DNA of 64,000 nucleotides from Tetrahymena thermophila SB210 (taxonomy: Eukaryota; Ciliophora; Oligohymenophorea; Hymenostomatida; Tetrahymenidae): contig NW_002476484.1 in NCBI RefSeq assembly GCF_000189635.1, forward strand, positions 186,001 through 250,000. The letters run 5' to 3'. The notes beneath the pieces are model-generated. The model was given only the letters and a program-made list of their open reading frames with translations. It did no database searches and had not been told where the DNA came from. This document shows positions 51,142 to 61,739 of the stretch, in pieces (position 1 is the stretch's first letter; each line of letters begins with the position of its first letter). The translations under genes were made by a program, and so were the position numbers.

Positions 51142-52983
51142 GATGTCTAGTTTTTAAATATTGATCAATTTTTAAATTTGACTTACAAAGAAAACTAAGC
51201 GAAGTTTGCTAGCAAAAAATTGAAAAGCCAGCATTTAAATCAAGGCGTAATAAATAAATATTTACTCTATGCACTGGAGAGAATTTAATTAATGAAGTTC
51301 ATTGACATTTTTATGTTAATAAGAAGTTTTTATGCTGATTGTCTAACTTAAGTATTTCTCTGTCTTATTTTTTTAAAAAGTAAATTTTAACAATTTAAAA
51401 AGACTTTTATATTAATAAATTAATATGTCTTTTTCTCTTCAAATATCAGCTAAGACTGCAGTTCTTTTAGTTTTTCCGAATAATGTCAGTTCTTGTTAAT
51501 TTAAACAGAACTCCGAGAACCGAGAAGAATGCAGATAAAAGATAAGGATTTAAAAAAGGGAGATTTTTACTTTGAAAAGCAGTGTATAACCTGGTTAAAT
51601 TTAAGAATATTTGGTAATCCTACGAATGTATTCCTTATAGTATTATTATTCTTTAATAATTAATTATTTGATTTACTTTGATTTACTAATTGTTTGTTTT
51701 TCTTTGATTTGTTTTTGTTATTAATATTATTACTATTTTGTTTGTTTGTTGTAAAACTATTCATTTGCAGATAGATAAATAAATAAACAAACAAAAAAAT
51801 AAATAAATAAATACATAAATCACACTCTAATCATATGATATGATTGATATAATAATAAATTAATTTATGTATGTATTTCTATGTATATTTACGTAGACAG
51901 TGCTTTTTTGAATGTAATATTAGATTTCTCTGAAGCAAATTTAATAAATTATCTTCTTTTTTTTGAAAATTTACTTCATTAATAATAATATTATTATTAG
52001 CGTCATCAAAATTTCTAAATAATATTCTTATATATTTCTGAGACAATCAAATTTCTCCCCGACTTTAATTATTTCTAACTCATTTGCATGTATTCTTATT
52101 AATTTTTTTTTTTTTCATCACAGTTTTTTTGTTTTCTCATTCGTTCGTTCGTTCATTCATTCAAAGTAAACTGGATCCCTTTCTATCTCAATTAATTGCT
52201 TATTCATTTTTGCTAGTAAACTCTCTCATTTTTTAGTTAATTTTTTCATTATTTTTATCTTGCTGTCACTATAAACCAGTGATTTTAGATTCATAATCTA
52301 TCACTTAAAACCAAGAAAAAATGAAAGCAAGAATGAGATAGAAAAGAAAATCTTATCTGAATGATTGAATATTATTTACTTTTTGCTCTGTCATTAAATA
52401 GATTTACACTTAGCTTAAAATTAGTAATTTATCTTTATTGTATTATTTAATTCTGACTCCCTTTATTCATCTTAGGGAAAAATTGTTTGTTATTATAATA
52501 TTCTTCTTCTTCATATACTTCTCTTTCCTTCATTAATAGATACATTTCTCTCTATTGTGCTTCTTTATTAAAATTTAGCCTTACTAAAAACCATATATAT
52601 GTATATCCTTTTCTCAGTTTGCTTAAAACAAGCTATCAGGTATTCGAGCAAGCAAGCAAGCAAACAAATAAGTAAGCACAAGAAGCGCAAACTAAAAAAA
52701 TAAAATACAAAAGAATTAGCAAAATAATACTTATCTCCTTATAAGGGCTTATTTAAATTTGAACAAAACGACATAAAAGCTGTTTAAAAATAAATAATTA
52801 TTTGTTATTTATAACAAAATATTTTTTAATGCAAAGAAACAAGCAATGAAATATACTAAAATTTACTTATATTCTATACTACGAAAAATGTATTTTAATT
52901 GAATTAATTTAATAATTTCTTTTTTTAATCTTTGCTGAAGATTTTTTATTTATATTTAGCACTGTGCTTGTGGTGTAAATCGC
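51142..52983. other. Upstream/intergenic region
   Basis: Includes a less AT-rich block at about 51440-51540, likely 5' UTR or promoter of the Cys-rich gene. It also has simple repeats (AAAT near 51780-51815, TTCG/TTCA near 52139-52163, AAGC near 52650-52672). No other gene supported. Confidence 0.5.
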
Positions 52984-53919
52984 TCAGATAATTAAATTAT
53001 CCAATTTTTCTTTAACTTTTTCATTTACAATTTTTTAATTAATTGTATGCTATCTAAATTTCTTAATAGAGATATTTATTACTATATCCCCTTTTTTGTT
53101 ATATTTCCCACATAGACTAATGCACAAGAGCTTATTCATTTTATCCAAATTCATTAGTTTAATTCATTTTCACGTAAACCTTTTCTGTTTAAAACTAAGT
53201 TATTCTCTTAATAATATCTTATGAAAAGCCTTATTTATTTAGTTAATTTCAATAATCGATTCACTCTAAAAGCTCTTATTTAGGTAAGGCAATTTGTCAA
53301 TTAAAATATCACATTTCATATCAACAACTATTTGCTCATTATTTTTATCTACTTTCAATACCAAAAAGCTATCATACAAATAATTTATCTCACATTTAAA
53401 CATATCTTACTCTCAATTAAGTGGATATTAATTTTTATCTCCTGATATTTTTGCATTAATTCTAACTAAATAACTAACTTAACTATTTGGATAGAATTAA
53501 ATATGATCTATCCATAAAATTAATTTTTTTTAATAATTACTTAAAATTTGATCTTTTTAAATACTTGAATTTTTTCTAAAAATATTTGTAAAATTAGCTA
53601 ATTATTTATTTACTTTTCTTTTACTTGAAAAAGCACTTCCATAAATAATTTCAATCCTTCCCTCACATTCATAATAAGCAACTCTTAAATTTGAATATCT
53701 GCGTATAAACGTTCCCAAGTTATTATTTTTAAAATTTGTACTTTACCATTAAAACAAAAACAAAATAATTAATTTTATGGTGTTTCTGCTTAAAATTTAA
53801 TTATTTTTACTAAAATTACCATGTAATAAATATTTAGTAATCCTCAAACATATTGTTTAGTTTAAACTTTGATTTATGATTCTAAGATCATAAAATAAAT
53901 TTAATTCAGTTCTCAACAT
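52984..53919 (-). pseudogene. 312-codon frame interrupted by three TGA codons
   Basis: From ATG 53919 the same frame runs to TGA 52984 with internal TGA codons at 53415-53413, 53072-53070 and 53066-53064. Between them the translation is convincing protein: RYSNLRVAYYECEGRIEIIY, KISGDKNQYPLN, FKCEINYLYDSFLVLKVDKN, LLCISLCGKYNKKGDIVINI. The uninterrupted blocks on both sides stay in one frame, which argues for point substitutions rather than frameshifts. An unnoticed intron could remove some: for example a GT...AG stretch at about 53765-53715 lies upstream of the stops, but none obviously spans them. Family not recognised. Most likely a recently decayed gene. Confidence 0.5.
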
Positions 53920-54757
53920 ATAAAAAGTTTTATTTTAATTTTAACAATCAGATTTCTGATCATCTCAAACTAAAAAATTAAGAAATTTATATATGGAATC
54001 TTTTTTTTATTTACTTACATTTTAAGAATCATTTAAATTATTCATTATTTTACTGCTCTAAAAAATGATTTAAAAACTGAAGAAAATAATGCCACTCTAC
54101 ACTACACTATACTATACCACAATACAATTCAGTTAATAATCAAGTGTTATTTATTACATATAAAATTAGTTCTAAATAAAAGTATAAAAATAGAATTTAT
54201 TTAAAAGATTAAAATTAAATTCTATAAAGCCACTCAGATATCAGATTTAATATTTCTTCATTTATTTAAATGGTTCTATTTATTCAAATTATTAAAAAGG
54301 AAATTAATAAATTTACTTTAATCAAAATAGATTTTCCTTATAAATTTTAAATTGATAAATATATATTTATTTTTTTCATAAATTATAATTTAAAATCAGA
54401 TAATTTTTAGACATAATAAATATCATTTAATTCTTTATTTCTACATTGGAAAAAAAAAATCTATTGTAATTTTTAAATTTTTAATCTAATTTTAAATATA
54501 TAAAAATATAATAAATATATCATAGTACAATTTAATCTAATTCTTATTAAATAAATAACTAATTACTTTCTATCTTTTGATTATTTAATTTAATTATTAT
54601 TTTTTTATTTTTTTAAACTAAATAAGTAAAATAAATAGGAAAATATAATTAATTAATGCTAAAATTAAATTTATTTGAAATATCTAAAAATTAATTAATA
54701 TATTTTTGGTTCAGTTATTATATTAATTTTTATAATGATTGATTGTTTAACAATTTA
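53920..54757. other. AT-rich intergenic spacer
   Basis: Between the TGA-interrupted frame and the pseudokinase gene. No features apart from a short ACTAC-type repeat near 54095-54120. Confidence 0.6.
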
Positions 54758-56410
54758 TCAAATTAACTTTTTCATGAGACTAACATTAAATACATAAGCG
54801 TTTTCATCTGGTTCTAGTCTTTAACACTTTTTATAGCTCTTAAGAGATTTTTCAAATTATTTTTTATCAAATTAAATACTTCCTAATTAGCTTAAAATTG
54901 AAACTAAACTCTCTTCTACTGTAAATAAGTCATTTTATATGATTTTTTTATAACATAATTGAGATTTATTGTAAAACTTGGTTGCTTTGCAAATTAAACC
55001 TAAGTAGTACAATGAATAATAATTGTATGGGTACATTTTTATGTTTTACTATAAATATTTCATTGAATTTTCATATTTTAAGTTGTTTAAATATATTCTA
55101 CTAAGATTAATAAGGATTTACATATTATTTGGGTTATGAAGATTGGATTATTCATACATCTCTAATGATTCAGATATCTTACCATTCTCTTCATAGTTAT
55201 TACATATATTTTATACAGCTGTTATGAATTATGGATTCAAAGAAATAGTGGTTTTAAGACATTCTTCAGCTAATTACAATTCGTTGGTCATAGAATAAAT
55301 GTATCCTTTAACATTGAATGCAAAATAATTTTTAGGGTTTATTGACACTGCCTTATCTGCTAACTCTTATGATTCTTAATACCGATCAAACCTAGCTAAA
55401 TTTCTTGCTTTCCATGCAAGATACATGTCATTATTTTAATTATTTTCAACCAATTCTTCCAATAACTAAAGTGATTCTTTATTTAAGTCATTTTAGTACA
55501 TAACTTGTGCTTTAATAAATTTCTCTACTTCTTCCTATTTATAACCTGTGTTCAAAAAATTTTATTTAAAGTTTACATTTTTTTTTATGATTTCAAATTG
55601 TTATTTAATATGAGATATTTGAGGTCTTTTGTTAGGATCTTAGCTCAGCATCTATGAAAGAAGCAGATTCATTTCTTCATTTATTTACATCTACTTTTGA
55701 TATTATTATAATCCTCTTGTAAGTAAGTATATATGATCTAAATTAGATCCTGCTAATAGATACAATGATATTCCTACACTCCATATATCAGCCTCAGCTG
55801 TTTGTAAAACATACGTTTCTAAACTGCTATTCAGTTGTTCCGGAGCAAAGTAGTGAAATCCTTTTTAATTGGCTCCAATCTAAAATAATTTATATGCTTG
55901 CAATGTATTTATAGATTTTCTTAGTCCAAAATCATGCAATTTGATATTGAAATTCTCATCTAAAAAGATATTTTCATTGCTGAAATTTGAGAGATACAAA
56001 TTTTTAGAATGTAGGTATTCTACTGCATTTAAAAGTTAAAGAGCGAAATCTATAAAAACCTGTAAATGAATCTAAACATATAAATATTTCCTTTATATGT
56101 GAGTTTTAAGAGAATATTAACATTTCTCCATTAAAATGATAAATTTATCATCAATTATGAAATCCTCTTTATGCTTTAATATATTAAGATGATCACAATC
56201 TTTCAAAAAGGTAATTTTCTACTTTAATTAATTAAGGGTAGTATTATTAACATTATCGTCAATGTCTCCCAAATCTTCAACAAGTACCGTGTAGCCATGC
56301 CCCTCGTTCTAACTATTTAAAAAGAAGACCCTTTGATCTTTTTTGTTCTATTTATAAGACTAAAATTGAATGCCTTTTAAAGAAGCAATTTATTTCAAAA
56401 CGCTACTCAT
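54758..56410 (-). CDS. Pseudokinase fused to TPR-like repeats
   Basis: Intronless, 550 residues. The N-terminal ~285 residues have a kinase fold. DFG is present (D160-G162 in LHDFGLRK), as is an APE-type motif (HYFAPEQL) and the helix-F motif ADIWSVGISLYLLAG. The glycine loop and VAIK lysine are not evident, and the catalytic loop reads NLYLSNFSNEN, so the HRD aspartate aligns with Asn142 and the loop lysine with Ser144. Catalysis is therefore unlikely. From about 300 to 540 there are TPR-like helical pairs (AWKARNLARFDRYQESQELA, NPKNYFAFNVKGYIYSM, LEMYEQSNLHNPNNMQ). This suggests a regulatory scaffold. The kinase-TPR order recalls ULK-like and ciliate-specific fusions, without a specific match. 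Confidence 0.87.
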
Positions 56411-57388
56411 AAATTTTATATAAATTAAAATTATAATTAATATAATCACAAAAATTTACATCAAAATAATATTTAAAATGTTGTCGTTTCTATTAGTATT
56501 TTTTATCTTTACATCAAAAAAGTCTTATCTCTTCCAAATTATTGAAATAAAAAAATAAATAATTACGTATCTATTTTGATAAAGATTCTTTATCTACAAA
56601 TTTTAAAATAATAGTAAATTTCATCAACTTATAAATGTTTGTTCATACTTAAATTAACTACTTTAAAAATAATAAATTTCATAAAAACCCTGATTTTAAA
56701 TTAAAAATTTTTAATACAAAAAAATTCAAATCAAATAAAATATTTTTATTTTAAAAAATTTCAGTAATTTCTTTGCTAAAATAGCAATTTAAATGTTATT
56801 ATTTTTATTTTAAAAAGAGAGAATTTTACATGTGAAATTCAACTTAAAAATTGTCAATAAAATAATAAATAATCTGCAATATTAATTTAAATCATGTTTG
56901 TTTATTTATTTAATTTGTTTCTTTTATATTTAATTAAAATTTGAGTTAGCTAATTTCAAATAAATTCAATTTTTTTTATTTAAGTTTAATATTTTTAGGA
57001 TTTTTAGTTAATAAAATATTATTTTCTAACAATTAAATTTCTTAACAACCAGAAGAAATATTTTATAATACATTTAATGCTTTATTTAATTATAAAGAAA
57101 AATTTTCATTTTAATTTGTCTAACTTTCAACAGCGCTTATTGTATGTTTGGATGATTCATTCATTTATTTATGGATATTAAATTTTGAATTAATTTTTTT
57201 GTTTAAAGTTTTTTTTTACTATAAATCAGTATTTTTATCAGAAAGATACATACATAGTTAGTTTTAAATCAAAATTTTTTACTTTTTGTTAAGATTTAAG
57301 GAATAAAAACAATCATTTAATTAAAGGGGTAATTAATTTATTAATCAATTCATTAATGAATAGCAACAAATAATAGAAGATTAGTGAA
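56411..57388. other. Divergent intergenic region
   Basis: Promoter-bearing stretch between the pseudokinase gene (minus) and the BRCT gene (plus). AT-rich; no specific site recognised. Confidence 0.55.
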
Positions 57389-60300
57389 ATGAATAGCGAT
57401 ATTTATTAAATGAATTGTACTAGCACAATTCTTAAGACTCCATCCAATAACAAATTCAACAAGTAGGATAATAAATAATTGCGTGACCTTCTTTTAAAAT
57501 ATTCAGTTATTGAGGAGGATGATTCTAAGTTCAATTTCAAGTAGGAAGATTCATAGAATTCAAATAATTTGGATTCGCAAAAGTCAACCTTTCTTTCTTA
57601 GTACAGAAGAAATATTAATTACGTTAAAAGGAATGACTATGGTATGGAAGAGGAGGAAGAAGAATAAAAGGAAGTCAATTTTAGTGGAAGAGATGTCTTT
57701 GGTAATGCATTCTCAAAACTTTTAAAGACAAAATCTAAAGACAAGCAAAGTCTTTTTGGATACTTCAGTCCAAGAGAAATCAATCCTCCTTACATGGTTA
57801 ATCAGGAGTTATAGTATGAATTACAAGATGAGGCATATATTTTAGAGACAGATAAGAAAGATGAAGATAGAAATAATATTTGGAATACTGATGCTGCTCC
57901 TTTTGATCAAGAAAACATTAAGAAAAAGCAATTTTAGATAACTTCAAGTTCTTCAATTGATTCTTCTTAAAGTAGAGATTAAGACGATAAAAGCAATAAT
58001 CTAAATAAAAAACGCAACATAAAGCGCCCTCTCACAAGCATAGGCTAACTCAATAAGAAAACTAAGAATAATTTTACTTTAAATTTAGCTGTGGATTAAA
58101 AGTAAAAAAAGGGAATTGCTAAGTAAGATTTTACTCCAACAAAAGCAAAGCCATTAGAGGGTAAGGTAAGTAGAAAATTATTTAATGATAAATTTATGAA
58201 ATACTTTAAAATATTAAAACATTTAGAGTGTCTTCGTTGACGTGTATACAAATGACAGAGAAAATATATCTAATTCAGTACATTCAATTTTAAACAAACT
58301 TGGGGCAGATATAAAAAAGAAATTCACCAAAAATGTTGATCTTGTTATTTGGAAAGGTATTTATTTATTTATGTTTTAAATATGCAAATATGTTTTATCT
58401 CTATTTTTGAATTTTAATTAATTAATAATTAATTAATTACCGCCCAATTTAAATTCAATTCGAATTTAACTTCTACTTAAAGGAAAATTTAGAAGGAATT
58501 TATCATTCATTTTTGAGCATAAAATAATTATTTAATGAAAATAAAAAATGCATTTTAATTAGTTAATTTTATTTACTTACTGTTTGTTTAATATTATTAT
58601 CAATAAATCAACTATTTTTATTCTAATATTAAGATGGAAGTGATAAAAACTATGAAAATGCACACAATTAAAAAATCCCTATTTTGAATATTCATTGGCT
58701 TGAAAAATGCCTGCTAGAAAACAAATTTGTGGAAACCACTCCAGAGTATCTTGTACCTAAACCATAAAAAACTGTCAACGATCTCTCTACAAGAGTTGAC
58801 AAAATTTACTAAAAATATGAAAAAAATGTAAAAAATAATATAAAAATTTTTTGATATTTTAAATAATTATTTAATTAATATAATTAAATATTATTTAATA
58901 ACTCATTCATTTTAATGATTATTTATTGTGCTTTGTTAATATTTTTTTTAAAGAAAGAAAAGGAAATTAAAAAGAAAGCAAAAGCTGAAAGCATACCTAT
59001 ATAATACAAAAAAAAGGATGACTCCTTTGAAGAAGACTCAATACTGGATAGCTGGTAGAAGACTTTTTATTATCAACAACTCTAATAAAAACAATTAAAA
59101 GATGAAATTAGATGTCAAGAAGAATTAGAATAATATTATCATGATATAATTTAAGAGTGTTATCAAGGAAAATTCACAACTAAATGGTTAAAGAGAAAAA
59201 ATTAAGAATCATTAATAGAAAAGTATGAACAAACAAATTTTAATATGGAAAATATTATTGCTTACAATACATAATTAAACAAAGATCCATAAATATCTGT
59301 TCATACAAGCTCTTTACCAGATTTAGCTGAAGAGAAAATTCTATTTGTTGGTATGGATTCTATCAAAAAATAGTAAAAAACAATGTAAGATTTCTTCTGC
59401 ATGAATAAAATAACAGCAAACACTAACAAAGAAAATAATACAAATAACTTGAAAGATTAAAAATAGCAGGAACAAAAACAATCAAATGATAAATTTGTTA
59501 CTAAAACGGAACAATAAATAAACATATAAAATAAAATGGAGGTTGAATCAGAAGGTTAAATGAGTTAACAATCATCATAAGCTAAATAAGTTAAATCTAT
59601 AGAATTAAGTTCCTAAAAAAGTTTATTATTTACAGCTAAAAAACCTATTCCTTAAACTAGCTAAAACAGTACTTCTCAAAAATCTTCTCTTGCTGATTTG
59701 TTATCTAAAAAAAAATCTACAATTGCAACCGGATCTCTATTATCTTAAAAGAAGCTAGTTTTTCCTTCTAATTCAGTTCACAATAACAATATCAATAATA
59801 GTAGTAGTTTAATGAGATTTGGTTTTAGTTTTTAAAAAATACAAAAGTAAAATTCAATAAATTCTGATAACCAAGATAAAAATAAAAAAATTGGTTATAT
59901 CAACTTATCATAAAATCAAATTTAGTAATTGTAAAATTGTCAAAGTCTTTACTTGAAGAGGTAATTAATTTTTAATAATAAAATATTTTTAAGGAAATGT
60001 ATAAAAAATTAATAAATAAATAAATAGCTATTAATTATGTGAAGAAAAAGACCAATTCTAAGAAGATGTAATTATAGTCGGTAATTAGATCACTAATTCA
60101 TAGCATAATGCAAAAGGAAATAACTCATCCTTGAATTAACTTAGAATCCTTTCTCTATTAACGAGTGGTAAAATTCAACTATTTCTAATATATTTTTTAC
60201 TATTTTTTAATTTTAATTTGGATAAATAATATTTATTTTTTACATTGATTTAATATTTATATTTTGAAATTAATTTAATCAGAAATAATATTTTGTTGAT

Positions 60301-60845
60301 AAAACTTATTTCAATTTAATCAGGTAAAGAAATATTGAATTTTAAATGGATCGAAGACTGTAATACTGTAAAAGGAGAAATTCCCTTAGAAGATTATAGA
60401 GAATATAATTCTGACTGGAACAAAAGTATTTTTTTTAAATAATGAGAAATCAAAAATAATTTTTCTATAAAAAATAGATATTTTTACTGGGTTTGATTTT
60501 TCTATATACTTGGATTAAGTCTAAAGAAAAAATAAAGAAATAATGAAGTAAAAATTAGAAACAGAGAGAGTTATTAAATATTTTGGTGGTAGAGTTTTAG
60601 AAAATTCTAAAAATGCTAATTACACCATATTTTTCAAGTAATATTCCAAGCTTCCATAAGGTTATGATGCATCAAATTGTGTTTCAGAGAAAGTAATAAT
60701 TTATTCATTTTAATTAATTAACTTATAAATGTAATTGACTAAATATTTATTTATTTATTTATTTTTATATATAAAATAGTGGGTTTTTGATAGCATATTT
60801 AACAAAAGTATTCTATCTAAGTAATAATATCTAGCAGTTTAATGA
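57389..60845 (+). CDS. Triple-BRCT protein, microcephalin-like
   Basis: Eight exons: 57389-58165, 58227-58356, 58634-58827, 58954-59960, 60028-60167, 60324-60425, 60478-60692, 60780-60845; 876 residues. BRCT1 (about 260-345) is split over three exons: VFVDVYTNDRENIS, KLGADIKKKFTKNVDLVIWK, IPILNIHWLEKCLLEN, TPEYLVP. It resembles the N-terminal BRCT of MCPH1. A weaker BRCT2 (about 700-785) ends in LNFKWIEDC. BRCT3 (about 790-870) has IFTGFDFSIYL, YFGGRVLENSKNANYTIFF, WVFDSIFNKSIL. Between BRCT1 and BRCT2 lies a long Lys/Gln/Ser-rich region. One BRCT near the N-terminal side and a C-terminal pair is the arrangement of microcephalin, which acts in DNA-damage signalling and chromosome condensation. 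Predicted nuclear. Confidence 0.87.
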
Positions 60846-61739
60846 ATGAGTAAAGTTATTAAAACCAACTAAATAATTATTGTTTTTATATATTTTATGT
60901 GTGGTAATAGAGTTATCGAGTTTATTTATTTATTAAATTCAATACAAAAATGAATTTATTTATAATAATTTACTTTTTTAAAAATATTTCAATTCATTTT
61001 TAAAAGTAAAAAATAGTTAAATTAATTATATTAGATTTAACTCTGTTAAAAATCAATCATATGTTTTTTATTAAAATTGGATTTTAGTAAAGAATTTTAG
61101 AATACATTTAATTTGTTAGAATATTCATGATTAAATGTGTTTATTATAAAATAAGCTCATAGTCCTGTTTTAAATATATTAAAATTAATTTGAGTTTTTT
61201 ACTATTTAGTTAATTAATTGAAAATCATTTCTTATTATGGAAAAATATATTTTTAATCCTAAATTTTGATTTTTTTGATAATTTAAATTTTTTTTTATAA
61301 GAGATTTCAGCAATTAAAAGTTTATTAATATTAGATATTTACTTTTATCAGTCTTTCTGTCTGCCTGTCAATTTATCTATCTATCTTGTTTGTTTGATTG
61401 AATTAATTTTAATTTTTTTTTGAGTATTTGAAAGATAGTTTTGATTTTTTTTGTTAGAACCAAAATGAAAATAAATTGGATAACATAAATAAAGAAATAA
61501 ATATAAAATATCAGAAATATTTCTACATAATTAATTTACAAGAAAGTTCACTTTGATAAATTTTATTAAAGAAAGAAAAATTGAATGATAATTATTAATC
61601 TAAAATCAAATTAAATATTTTGACTTTACCACGAAACAATAAATAATTGATTGATGCAATTAATTCAGTACTTCCTAAAAGTTATAATTATAAGTCTTAT
61701 TTTTTGTTGGAAATTTAATTAGAAATCTTATTTAGAGAG
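60846..61739. other. AT-rich intergenic spacer
   Basis: Between two plus-strand genes. Contains a short TCTG/TATC repeat near 61351-61386; otherwise nothing seen. Confidence 0.6.

Noticed and set aside
52984-53919. Selenoprotein interpretation of the internal TGA codons
   Set aside because: Three TGAs close together and no visible SECIS or redox context make decay more likely; kept only as a testable alternative.
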